NCBI GenBank assembly: GCA_018266795.1
Contig: JAFDZV010000018.1
Span: 122,703 to 186,702 of the forward strand
Origin: Bacteroidota bacterium
GTDB lineage: Bacteria; Bacteroidota; Ignavibacteria; OLB7
Length of the DNA stretch: 64,000 nt
Direction: 5' to 3'
Of the stretch, positions 9,691 to 17,696 are shown piece after piece. The translations under genes and the position numbers were made by a program. Each line of letters begins with the position of its first letter. Position 1 is the first letter of the stretch. The notes beneath the pieces are model-generated. The model worked only from the letters and a program-made list of their open reading frames with translations, had not been told where the DNA came from and ran no database searches.

Positions 9691-9714
9691 TCCTGAGACT
9701 CATCAGGATACTTT
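9691..9714 (+). terminator. Small hairpin with T run after barrel paralog 2
   Basis: TCCTGA (9691-9696) and TCAGGA (9703-9708) form a six-base-pair stem, followed by TACTTTT. It is weak but placed 52 bases after the stop. Confidence 0.4.
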
Positions 9715-9843
9715 TGCCACTAGCGCGTACGCGTTCTCCGGCGTCATCGACAGAAGGAACACATTGTGCACGGCCGTTTCATTTCGGCAGTGATGTACCA
9801 TGCGTTCACAATCCGAACCGAACAATCTCATCGATGACGTATC

Positions 9844-10692
9844 ATGATCTCATCCCATGCCACGCGCGCAGTTGTGACATGCTTCTTCCTTGCACTGATC
9901 CTCGGAGTCTTTACACTCCATGCGCAACCACCGTCACCGGGCGGTGGGAGCGTGCTCGATAGTGAGGAGGTTCTGCCCCCCTATGTGGGAGTACGTATTG
10001 CTCCCGGGTATCATATGCAGACCGCGGCGCGCATCGCGGGTGCCGGTTGCGGCTGCGAGACCGAGGCCGAGAACAAGGTCGGCCTGGCAGTTGGCCTCTC
10101 GGCGCAGATCTCGCTTTCGAAGCGTTGGTATCTGCTCCCCGCCGTCACCTACGATTCGCGTCCAGGCGCCTTTCACGCGCCAATGGACACCAACAACCCG
10201 ATGGTTCAGATCGAGTCCAACGGATTCGATACTGTGCCGGGGAAGGCGCGGTCGGTAGTTGCGCGCACCACGCTGACCTATCGTGTGTTGAACTCGGAGC
10301 TGCTCCTTGGCATGCGCGTAACCTCGTTCGGCAGGGACGTCGATCTTGTTGCTGCGCTTGGCCCCGCAGTGGGCTACGTGGTCGGCAGCCGGGTAAGCCA
10401 ACGCATCGATCTCGTGGATCCGGATACGTTCCGTTTCGTGAACCCGGAAGGGCTGCCCGCCGATAACAACGGACGGACTCTGATCCTGATGGACGATAGT
10501 GAAACCCCGGCGCTCAATCGCCTTTGGCTATCCGCCAAGCTTGGGCTGCTCTGCAACGTGAGAGCCGTTGATGGCCGCTTCATGATATCGCCGGGCCTGT
10601 TCTATGATCTCGCCTTGACGAACGTGACGAGCGTCGATGACTGGAAGGTCCATTCTCTGATGTTCCATCTCGACTTTCGCGGACGGTATTGA
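9844..10692 (+). CDS. Outer-membrane beta-barrel protein, paralog 3 of 4 (most diverged)
   Basis: 282 residues with a signal peptide (to about L-H-A-Q). It keeps the skeleton of its neighbours (P-A-V-T-Y-D-S-R-P-G, L-N-S-E-L-L, F-R-F-V-N-P-E-G-L-P, N-N-G-R, an L-T-N-V-T-S end and a terminal F-R-G-R-Y) but has lost the HSGGF block. In its place is a cysteine-bearing A-G-C-G-C-E-T-E-A-E segment near residues 63-72. It ends in Tyr, still aromatic as barrel assembly requires. I see no clear Shine-Dalgarno before the ATG. It is likely an older duplicate with changed loops. Function unknown. Confidence 0.7.
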   Translation: MISSHATRAVVTCFFLALILGVFTLHAQPPSPGGGSVLDSEEVLPPYVGVRIAPGYHMQTAARIAGAGCGCETEAENKVGLAVGLSAQISLSKRWYLLPAVTYDSRPGAFHAPMDTNNPMVQIESNGFDTVPGKARSVVARTTLTYRVLNSELLLGMRVTSFGRDVDLVAALGPAVGYVVGSRVSQRIDLVDPDTFRFVNPEGLPADNNGRTLILMDDSETPALNRLWLSAKLGLLCNVRAVDGRFMISPGLFYDLALTNVTSVDDWKVHSLMFHLDFRGRY

Positions 10693-11107
10693 ACCTGGCG
10701 TTCCGACGGTGATGCACGAGATGATGCGACGGGAGGCGATGAACGTGCGATGCCGGATCGAAGCTCCGCGGTGCTGCCGGATGATTGCGGGCGTTCCAAT
10801 CCGGAGCCGCATCCTGATGATCCAATGGAATTGTCTGCGACCTTTCGTCGCCACAATTCCATTGCGACGTATTCCGTATCGCGGTGCGCGGTCCGGATGT
10901 GTTGTTTCGCCTGCACGCCGTCGGCACTGGATGATTGATTCGCTACCGCGTATCTTGCTCCGCCTCTCGTTGCAGGCGGCGGCTGCTCGAACGCTTCGGG
11001 CGAACGGTTGCACTGCGTGAATCCAACGGCATGGTTGTTCTCAATGTTCGCAAGGGTGCAGAGGCCCCGTACTCTCGGCGACGCGTTCATGGTATCAGGA
11101 GACCGCT
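10693..11107. other. 415-base gap between barrel paralogs 3 and 4
   Basis: No gene is apparent. The gap holds one long hairpin (10823-10864, listed separately) and a TATCTTG at about 10959 that resembles a promoter -7 element but lacks a well-spaced TTG. Confidence 0.5.
10823..10864. repeat. 42-base perfect-arm inverted repeat with nested stem
   Basis: CAATGGAATTGT (10823-10834) pairs perfectly with ACAATTCCATTG (10853-10864). Inside, GCGAC (10837-10841) pairs with GTCGC (10847-10851) over a CTTTC loop. It lies 130 bases after paralog 3 and 243 bases before paralog 4. It could be a bidirectional terminator or a structured leader; no T tract is present. Confidence 0.6.
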
Positions 11108-11938
11108 ATGGCAGTGAAGCCGGTACGAATTACGGCGGCCATTCTTTTGCTGGTGCTCGGCGCGGCTCGGCTCGCGGCGCAGCAGGGGGCGGCGCTTTCC
11201 AATCCGCTCGGCGACGACAGGTTCAAGACGCGCGTGCTGATCGGACCCGTTGGCGGGATCGACATCAACAGCCACAGCGGTGGGTTTCGCGTGCTCCCGG
11301 GAGTGGACTGCCCATACTTTACCGATGGTTCCGGTTGGGGATATCTGTTCGGATTGACGGCCGAGATCCAGACCGCACGGACCTGGAGCATCATTCCACG
11401 CATCACATACGAATCCCGTCCGGGACATTTCCAGCAGCGGCTCGCGGATGCACAGGTGTACGTGCCGGATTCCGTCAACCCTCAGGTTGTTACCGAGGGT
11501 GTTTCGGCAACCTCCGACATCACATTCAAGTTCATCAACATGGAGGTGATGTACAGCCAGCAGCTCATCGAGGTGAGCCCGCGCTTCCGCATCAGCGCCG
11601 CAGCCGGGCCGTGCGTTGGATACGTGCTCAGCGGGAAGATCACGCAGGTACAGGATCTGGAGGAGCCGTTGAATGCACAGTTCGTGAACCCGGACGGACT
11701 TCCAACGGAGAACAACAACAGGCGGCTGATCTACGCACGGGATCAGAAGATCAGCGGGCTTGCTCCGTTCCGCTTCTCATTGAAGGGCGGGCTCGCAGTT
11801 GAACTTGGGTTGTTCCATAACGACTGGATCCTCTATCCCGGCATCTACTTCGACTACGGCCTCAACCAGGTGACGCGCAACGAGAACTGGAACCTGAACA
11901 CGTTGATCTTCCAGCTCGAACTGCGCCACGCTCTGTAA
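11108..11938 (+). CDS. Outer-membrane beta-barrel protein, paralog 4 of 4
   Basis: 276 residues. The signal peptide is MAVKPVR followed by a leucine-rich core to R-L-A-A-Q. Conserved family blocks include L-I-G-P-V-G-G-I-D, H-S-G-G-F-R, G-S-G-W-G-Y-L-F-G-L-T-A-E, I-T-Y-E-S-R-P-G-H-F, N-P-D-G-L-P-T and F-D-Y-G-L-N. It ends E-L-R-H-A-L, lacking the terminal aromatic residue of the other copies; the penultimate strand is otherwise complete. It lies 415 bases after paralog 3. It probably sits in the outer membrane like the others. What distinguishes the four copies in use cannot be read from sequence. Confidence 0.7.
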   Translation: MAVKPVRITAAILLLVLGAARLAAQQGAALSNPLGDDRFKTRVLIGPVGGIDINSHSGGFRVLPGVDCPYFTDGSGWGYLFGLTAEIQTARTWSIIPRITYESRPGHFQQRLADAQVYVPDSVNPQVVTEGVSATSDITFKFINMEVMYSQQLIEVSPRFRISAAAGPCVGYVLSGKITQVQDLEEPLNAQFVNPDGLPTENNNRRLIYARDQKISGLAPFRFSLKGGLAVELGLFHNDWILYPGIYFDYGLNQVTRNENWNLNTLIFQLELRHAL

Positions 11939-12011
11939 CCGACAATCATTCACGCTCCACCGATCTGCAGTCGCGGAACTCGGCCGGCTCACGAATGTAT
12001 CGCGCCTCCAG

Positions 12012-12713
12012 ATGGAGATCTCCTCTACTCATACGATTGAAGCAAGCATCCGAAGCGACTTCGATCGCATCGCCGCCGCAGGCGAGGAGCATTGGGACAA
12101 CAACCGCCACTATCATTCCTATCTGCTCCGGCAATTGAAAGGCCGGTGTTCGCATGCGCTCGACGTTGGCTGCGGGAGCGGAATGTTTACGCGCGCTCTC
12201 GCTGCACGTGCGCAGCAGGTCAGCGGCTTCGATCTGTCGCCGGAGATGATAGGGCATGCTGAGACAGCATCGGCAATGTGCGGGAATGTCCGGTATTGCG
12301 TTGCGGACGTGATGACGATCCATTTCCCTGTCGGCGGAGCTGGGTGCGTGGCCAGCATCGCCACGCTGCACCACCTTCCCATTCAGGATGCGCTCGCTAG
12401 AATGAAGGCAGCCGTGGCACCCGGCGGCGTGCTGCTCATTCTGGACCTGTATCGTGCGGAGACGATGATGGATCGGCTGGTGGGAGCTCCTGCTGCCTGC
12501 ATGTCGATGTTGCTGCGCCTGCTCCATACGGGCCGGCTGCGTCCGCCACGTGCCGTCAGGCTTGCATGGCAGGCGCATGCGCGCAACGATCGTTATCCCA
12601 CATTGGCGGAGATCCGGTCGATATGCGCATGCGTGCTCCCCGGCGCGCGCGTGCGGAGGCATCTCCTCTGGCGTTACTCGATCGTCTGGAATGCTCCGGC
12701 CGATGGGGTTTGA
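12012..12713 (+). CDS. Class I SAM-dependent methyltransferase
   Basis: 233 residues. Motif I A-L-D-V-G-C-G-S-G is at about residues 49-57, followed by an acidic G-F-D-L-S at the end of strand 2, then V-R-Y-C-V-A-D-V and an I-A-T-L-H-H-L motif, the ordinary Rossmann-like SAM-binding core (Methyltransf_11/25). The C-terminal third has a hydrophobic stretch (M-S-M-L-L-R-L-L) and a basic region that may bind a lipid or membrane. It converges on hpnE with a nine-base gap. The substrate is unknown. A quinone, lipid or small-molecule acceptor is possible given the neighbouring isoprenoid-lipid gene, but this is only context. Confidence 0.75.
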   Translation: MEISSTHTIEASIRSDFDRIAAAGEEHWDNNRHYHSYLLRQLKGRCSHALDVGCGSGMFTRALAARAQQVSGFDLSPEMIGHAETASAMCGNVRYCVADVMTIHFPVGGAGCVASIATLHHLPIQDALARMKAAVAPGGVLLILDLYRAETMMDRLVGAPAACMSMLLRLLHTGRLRPPRAVRLAWQAHARNDRYPTLAEIRSICACVLPGARVRRHLLWRYSIVWNAPADGV

Positions 12714-12722
12714 ATAATGCGT

Positions 12723-14075
12723 TCAGCTCTGGATTGCCATGGCGGCGCGCCAGCCGCTGCGGACCGCTCCCTCGATCGTTGCCGGTAGATCCGTCGTTGT
12801 CCAGTCACCGGCCAGTACAAATCCGCCGTGATGCATCGACGTCCCTTCCCGCGCGCGCTGTGCCGCAGGGGTTGCTGCAAAAGTCGCCTGCTTCTCCTTG
12901 ATCACCTGCGACTCCATCAATCGCGCCCCGGCCATCTCCGGGAACGCGCCCCGAAGCTCGCGATCCGCCGTAGCCACGATCAGCTCGATAGCAGTTGCGC
13001 TCTCCTCGAACGCAGCGCTGATTGTGCAGGAGAGCAGCCCCGGGAACATATCGTTCTGCGATCCATCGATGCGGCGCCGGTTGAACATCCACTGCACGTT
13101 CGTTCCGATCAACGCGGCGAACTCCGGCAGATTCGTCAATGGCCTGTCGTACCAGAGATAGAGCGAGACGATCGGCGCGTATCCCATGGCTCCATCCGCG
13201 GGGAGTCTCGAGACAGGCGGCGAGCCTGCTGGGAGCAGTGGACGCAGGGCCCGCTCCGGCAGCGCTGCAATGATTGTGCGGGCAACGATGGGCGGGCCGT
13301 CCTTCACGCCGATCTCGTACCGGGTCTGCGACCCTTCAACGTGCTCCGTGATCGACGTCACTGTCGTGCCGAGACGGATGCTTCCTCCATGCGCGGCGAC
13401 GTATGCGTTTGCAGGCTCCAGGAGCCGGGAGAGCCCGGCTCGCGGGAACGCCAGGTGCGAGTCATCACCCCGGCCCAGGAATGCGAGACGCATGACATTG
13501 GCGAAGAGAAGTGCGGAGGCGTCCCGTGTGGGCGTGTTGAGCGTGGCAATGGCAATCGGATCCCAGATGCGTTGCTGTGTGTTCGTGCTCTGTCCGTGAC
13601 GCACCAGATATTCCTGTACCGTCTCCTCGGCGCGCGGCGTACGAACCATGAGCGCCAGGCCGATGCGGACCAGGGCCGCGCGTTCCCGGAGCGACAGCGT
13701 TTGAAGACGCAGCATCCCGATCAACACGTCGAGCGGTGAGGGGACGGCATTGGGTGCGTGCAGTAGTGAGCGGCGGCCGTCGGCATCGCGGAACTCCACC
13801 GAGAGCGTGGGTTGCAGGCGGATCAGATTGCGTGTGCCGATTGTCTCGAGAAGGCGGAATGTGCCGTGATAGCAGCCCATCAGCAGGTGCTGGCCGTTGT
13901 CGATCTCGTCGCCCGTGCGCTCGTGAACAAACGATCGCACGCGGCCGCCGAGGTAGGGGCGCGACTCCAGAAGAATGGGAGGGATGCCGCGTGATACAAG
14001 TCCCACGGCGGCGGCTATGCCGGCCACGCCGCCACCAATCACCGCTACGGGATGAATGTCCGGGGGCTCGCTCAT
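12723..14075 (-). CDS. hpnE: Hydroxysqualene dehydroxylase HpnE (FAD-dependent)
   Basis: 450 residues. An FAD-binding G-G-G-V-A-G dinucleotide motif starts at about residue 14, followed by E-S-R-x-x-L-G-G-R-x-x-S. The D-N-G-Q-H-L-L-M-G-C-Y block near residues 59-69 is a hallmark of HpnE rather than of carotenoid desaturases. HpnE reduces hydroxysqualene to squalene in the HpnC/HpnD/HpnE route that feeds hopanoid or sterol synthesis. The C-terminal F-V-L-A-G-D-W-T-T-T-D-L-P-A-T-I-E motif is the second FAD site. hpnC and hpnD are not in the window. The start is seven bases after the upstream gene's stop, so it is co-transcribed with the MetF-type gene. Confidence 0.85.
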   Translation of the reverse strand: MSEPPDIHPVAVIGGGVAGIAAAVGLVSRGIPPILLESRPYLGGRVRSFVHERTGDEIDNGQHLLMGCYHGTFRLLETIGTRNLIRLQPTLSVEFRDADGRRSLLHAPNAVPSPLDVLIGMLRLQTLSLRERAALVRIGLALMVRTPRAEETVQEYLVRHGQSTNTQQRIWDPIAIATLNTPTRDASALLFANVMRLAFLGRGDDSHLAFPRAGLSRLLEPANAYVAAHGGSIRLGTTVTSITEHVEGSQTRYEIGVKDGPPIVARTIIAALPERALRPLLPAGSPPVSRLPADGAMGYAPIVSLYLWYDRPLTNLPEFAALIGTNVQWMFNRRRIDGSQNDMFPGLLSCTISAAFEESATAIELIVATADRELRGAFPEMAGARLMESQVIKEKQATFAATPAAQRAREGTSMHHGGFVLAGDWTTTDLPATIEGAVRSGWRAAMAIQS

Positions 14076-14082
14076 CGCCTTC

Positions 14083-15930
14083 TCACGCGTTCACTCCGCT
14101 CCTGAGGCCCGCTCGCTCCAGAATCTCCACGATCATCTCGTTCTTCTTTCGCGGCGGCATTACATAGATGCCGGCGATACGATCGCGCATCGCCTGAATG
14201 CTCTCGAGAAACTCCACCGCAACGGCAATACCCTCCGCCAATGAATCGTGCGCGGCGCGCATCCGCTGCTGTATGTGCTCCGGGATCTTCATGCCCGGCA
14301 CTTCATGGTGCAGGAACTCCGCGTGCAGCGCACTGCGCAGCGGGATGATGCCCAGCATGATGGGAATGGCGAGATGCGCGGTCCGCTCGAGAAACGTTGC
14401 AAGCGCCGCAGCCTCGAACACCGGCTGCGTGAATGCAACGTTGGCGCCCTCGGCTACCTTCCGCTCGAGACGCCCGATCTCGCGATCGAGATCGTCGGCT
14501 ACGGGATTGCACGCGCATGCGATGAGAAAGTTGGTCCGTTCGCCAACGGGATTTCCCATCAGGTCGCTCCCTTCATTCATGCGATGCAGCGCGCGGATCA
14601 GGCCGATCGCGTCAACGTCGTACACCGACGTGGCGTACGGATAGTCGCCGATGTGCGCGGGATCGCCGGTCACGGCCAGAATGTTCCGCACTCCGAGCAC
14701 ATGCGCGCCAAGGAGCTCCGATTGCAGCCCCACCATGTTTCTGTCGCGGCACGCCATGTGCGTGATGCATTCCATGCCGGTTCGCTCGCGAATCAGATGG
14801 CTGATCGTGATGGAGTTCATGCGCAGCCGCGCTCGTGCGCCGTCCGAGATGTTCACGGCGTCGATTCCATGGCGGCCGAGATATTCGGCTCCCTCATACA
14901 CCTCGCTCATGTCCAGCCCGCGGGGGATATCGAGCTCCACGGTCACGAGGAATTTGCGGCCCAGATTCCGTTGAAATGTGCTCGGCTGTGACTCCGGTTG
15001 CGGTTGGTCGAGCGCCGCGTCGCGCTGCTTCTTCGCCTTCAACACCGGAATGCCAACAGGCGTCTCCGCAATCGCCACGCTGATGGCGCGAACATGCTCC
15101 GGCATCGCGCCGCCATCCATGCCAATGATGGTGACGCCATTCTCCACAAGCACTCGCGCCGAGTTGGCAACGTATTCCAACGTTGCGTTGTACACCGGGT
15201 GCCCATCCACCAGCGTCGGGATGCCGATGTCCGGCTGAGCGGAGAGGATTGCGCCGGTGGCACCGTGCAACGATCGGACGATGCCCAGCATACGGTTCGG
15301 GCCAACGGTGCCGTTCGATCCGATTGCCACCACGCCCTCGCGATGGAGCCGCTTGGCAACCTCGCGGGGGAATTCCGTGGCCAGCACCGCAGCGTCCTCG
15401 GGGAACGTCTTCTGCGCGATGATCGGGATATCGCTCGAAATGTGCCGCGCCGCATGCAGCGCTATCTCCAACTCGTCAACATCGATGAACGACTTCAACA
15501 GAAGCAGATCGCAGTTGCCGTCAACCAGCGCATGGATCTGCGTCATGAAGGCCTCTCGCACCTCCTCAGGCTGCAGCTTGCCGATGGGCGCGAGGAATTT
15601 GCCGATGGGGCCAACAACGCCGGCTACGAATGCACGGTTGAGCGAGGCCGTCCTGGCCAGCCAGACGCCCTTGCGATTGATCTCGTACACCTTGTCCTTC
15701 AGCTTGAACGCGTCCAGCGTGATCGCGTTCGCACGGCGCGTGTTTGCCTGGATGATCTCGGCGCCCGCATCGATGAACTCGCCGTGGATCTGCTCCACGA
15801 GAAGCGGGTTCTTCAGGTTGTAGAGTTCAACGGGACTTTCATCGTACCCGCGCGAGCGCAGCACGGCCTCGATCGAGCCGTCGATCACGATCGGGCGTTG
15901 TTGGAGACGTTCGAGGAATCTGGAGTTCAT
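14083..15930 (-). CDS. Methylenetetrahydrofolate reductase fused to a degenerate homocysteine S-methyltransferase domain
   Basis: 615 residues, the normal length of the YitJ-type bifunctional family. The ATG at 15930 (M-N-S-R-F-L-E-R) fits the family start; the longer frame is arginine-rich noise. Residues ~320-615 are an intact MetF-like TIM barrel (V-T-V-E-L-D-x-P-R-G, N-I-S-D-G-A, A-V-T-G-D-P) that reduces methylene-THF to methyl-THF. Residues 1-290 have the homocysteine-methyltransferase fold, but the zinc site is gone. The usual G-x-N-C reads G-S-N-G (204-207), the usual G-G-C-C-G reads G-M-D-G-G (270-274), and the E-T-F motif reads K-S-F (146-148). The methyl transfer is therefore unlikely to work in the known way, although the domain is full length. 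hpnE follows seven bases downstream. Confidence 0.85.
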   Translation of the reverse strand: MNSRFLERLQQRPIVIDGSIEAVLRSRGYDESPVELYNLKNPLLVEQIHGEFIDAGAEIIQANTRRANAITLDAFKLKDKVYEINRKGVWLARTASLNRAFVAGVVGPIGKFLAPIGKLQPEEVREAFMTQIHALVDGNCDLLLLKSFIDVDELEIALHAARHISSDIPIIAQKTFPEDAAVLATEFPREVAKRLHREGVVAIGSNGTVGPNRMLGIVRSLHGATGAILSAQPDIGIPTLVDGHPVYNATLEYVANSARVLVENGVTIIGMDGGAMPEHVRAISVAIAETPVGIPVLKAKKQRDAALDQPQPESQPSTFQRNLGRKFLVTVELDIPRGLDMSEVYEGAEYLGRHGIDAVNISDGARARLRMNSITISHLIRERTGMECITHMACRDRNMVGLQSELLGAHVLGVRNILAVTGDPAHIGDYPYATSVYDVDAIGLIRALHRMNEGSDLMGNPVGERTNFLIACACNPVADDLDREIGRLERKVAEGANVAFTQPVFEAAALATFLERTAHLAIPIMLGIIPLRSALHAEFLHHEVPGMKIPEHIQQRMRAAHDSLAEGIAVAVEFLESIQAMRDRIAGIYVMPPRKKNEMIVEILERAGLRSGVNA

Positions 15931-16121
15931 AGGGATTGCGCAAGTTACGAAGAACTTCCGCAGCATGCGGGGAGCGCTGTAGGAGCCGTGGTTACAGGCA
16001 GCAGTGATGAGGGCCGTTGTCGTGCGGGGACGCGGGGCGAAGAAGGTAGTATCGCGGTTCCTTCGATCCCAGGCAGCGCTTCGGTACGGGCAGGTTCTGC
16101 AGCGCCGCTCCGTTCCTGCGT

Positions 16122-16433
16122 CTAGTGAAACTTCTTGATATAATCGAAGAGCAGATGCCGCGAGGCTTCGTCGATCTCGGGGAACTTCGGCATCACACTG
16201 GGACCCGTGTTGAGCGTGCTGTCCAGAACCTGAAAGGAGCCGGGCCAGTTGCGCAAATCGCGTGCGATGGTATCGCTTGGCTGGCCATTCAGGCCGTGGC
16301 AGCCGGCGCAGTTGGTAAGCCACAGCTTTGCGGCAACGTCCTGTTCCACCTTTGCCTGCGGGCTGGGATCGACCAGGGCGCAGCCGGGCGCGAGGAGAAG
16401 GAGCAGCACCGCGAACGGAAGCAAGCGTTTCAT
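16122..16433 (-). CDS. Small c-type cytochrome lipoprotein, partner of the adjacent sulfite-oxidase-like enzyme
   Basis: 103 residues. M-K-R-L-L-P-F, a leucine core and a lipobox-like L-A-P-G-C (Cys about 18) suggest a periplasmic lipoprotein. One heme-binding C-A-G-C-H occurs near residues 42-46, and the distal V-M-P-K-F supplies a likely Met ligand. C-G-G-A-G-A sits just before the ATG at 16433; longer in-frame starts run toward the upstream gene and add nothing. It lies 46 bases after the molybdopterin enzyme, the arrangement of sorA-sorB in which the cytochrome takes electrons from sulfite oxidation. The electron partner is inferred from context. Confidence 0.75.
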   Translation of the reverse strand: MKRLLPFAVLLLLLAPGCALVDPSPQAKVEQDVAAKLWLTNCAGCHGLNGQPSDTIARDLRNWPGSFQVLDSTLNTGPSVMPKFPEIDEASRHLLFDYIKKFH

Positions 16434-16479
16434 GGATTCTCCGATCTTCATCGTACAGTTCAATGCACGGAAATTGGAA

Positions 16480-17607
16480 TCAACGTACGGTGACATTGTA
16501 GGTCGTCACGCCGGTCTTGCCGTCGAAGGGATTGCCGTCAACCTCCGGCTGCGCGTTGCCCGCCGAATCGGTGGCGCGAACCGAGACAGCATGATTGCCC
16601 GCCGGAGCATCCCAGACGAATCGCCACTTGGTCCATACCGAACGGAACGGGAACGGAGTGCCCTCCGCGATCTGCTTGATCGTGGTCGGCAGCGGCGTCT
16701 CCGCCGAAAGCTCCGACAGGGCAACAATCTCGGCCGCCTTGTAGCTGCCGCCGTCGATCCGTACCTCCACCGCGTTCACCGGTGCGGATCCGCTGACAGC
16801 GTAGCCGCTGATCTCCACCTTCCCGGCGGAAAGTGCCGTCCCCTCGCGAATCACCGTGGAGCGGCTGTTGACGGAGATGATGCCGTCATCCACATATCCC
16901 TGATCCTGATACGTACCGAACTCCACATCGAACTTCGTGGCCTGTATGCGAGTGAGCCACTTTACGTTCTTGTAGCCGTAGCCTTCCTGTATGATCAAAC
17001 GGATCGGATGTCCGTGATCAGGCGTCAGCGGAATGCCGTTCATCCTGTAGACGAGAAGCGGCTGAAGCAGGCCCTGGGCATCTCCGTTGATGATGCGATC
17101 GTACTTGATGTTGTTGGTGAATCCATCGGCACCATAGAAGAGCAGGCGCAGTACGGCGGGATTCACCTCCGCCTGATCCAGAAAGAACTTGAGCGGCACG
17201 CCGGTCCAGTACGCGTTCCCCATGAAGCCGGTTGGTGTAAGCTTCAGAGGACTTTCGAGCACACACTGAATCGTCTTCAGTATCGTCACCTCGTTGCCCG
17301 CCTGTGCTGCGGTGATGACGTCGTTGTAGGTAATCGTCATCGGCTTGCCAACGTCGCCCGCGGCAAATCCTTCGATCTTCAACTGCCACGTATCCTGACT
17401 CAGACTTGGTTGAGCCCACTGCGAGATACTCCCCTGCCCGCCGTTCTGAACGAAGAAGAGATCGATGGGGGTGAGAAACGGTGCACCGGATGCACCCAAC
17501 GGGGTGACGCTGTAGTCCTCGCAGCCGTTGACAAGCGATGCGAATGCCACACCAACGATGCCGGCGCCGCCGAGCTTCATGAATGTTCTACGATCGATTC
17601 CCATCAT
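16480..17607 (-). CDS. Sulfite-oxidase-family molybdopterin enzyme with Tat signal (SorA-like)
   Basis: 375 residues from the Met at 17607 (the next Met, at 17604, is equally possible). The twin-arginine motif D-R-R-T-F-M-K comes within the first ten residues and is followed by a hydrophobic stretch ending V-N-G-C, so it is exported folded by Tat. The family's molybdenum-binding cysteine is in T-I-Q-C-V-L-E-S (about residue 118). G-V-P-L-K and P-D-H-G-H-P-I-R-L-I also follow the oxidoreductase molybdopterin domain. The C-terminal ~120 residues resemble the immunoglobulin-like Mo-co dimerisation domain (V-E-V-R-I-D-G-G, W-K/R-F-V-W-D-A, S-V-R-A-T-D). The likely reaction is oxidation of sulfite or a related sulfur compound, passing electrons to the cytochrome next door. 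Confidence 0.8.
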   Translation of the reverse strand: MMGIDRRTFMKLGGAGIVGVAFASLVNGCEDYSVTPLGASGAPFLTPIDLFFVQNGGQGSISQWAQPSLSQDTWQLKIEGFAAGDVGKPMTITYNDVITAAQAGNEVTILKTIQCVLESPLKLTPTGFMGNAYWTGVPLKFFLDQAEVNPAVLRLLFYGADGFTNNIKYDRIINGDAQGLLQPLLVYRMNGIPLTPDHGHPIRLIIQEGYGYKNVKWLTRIQATKFDVEFGTYQDQGYVDDGIISVNSRSTVIREGTALSAGKVEISGYAVSGSAPVNAVEVRIDGGSYKAAEIVALSELSAETPLPTTIKQIAEGTPFPFRSVWTKWRFVWDAPAGNHAVSVRATDSAGNAQPEVDGNPFDGKTGVTTYNVTVR

Positions 17608-17696
17608 CACCGTGGATCGTTGTTGGGCGCATTGTGCGCATGGCCGTTTCGAGTAACTGCGTTCGGGTTCCGGGTGCACATGTCTCGGCGGCGTGC

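Noticed and set aside
15931..16121. Leader of the MTHFR fusion checked for a cobalamin or SAM-type riboswitch.
   Set aside because: No B12 box or SAM-riboswitch core sequence could be found by eye.
15931..16323. N-terminal extension of the MTHFR fusion to 16323.
   Set aside because: It overlaps the cytochrome gene and its sequence is R/A-rich with no family similarity; ATG 15930 gives the normal family length.
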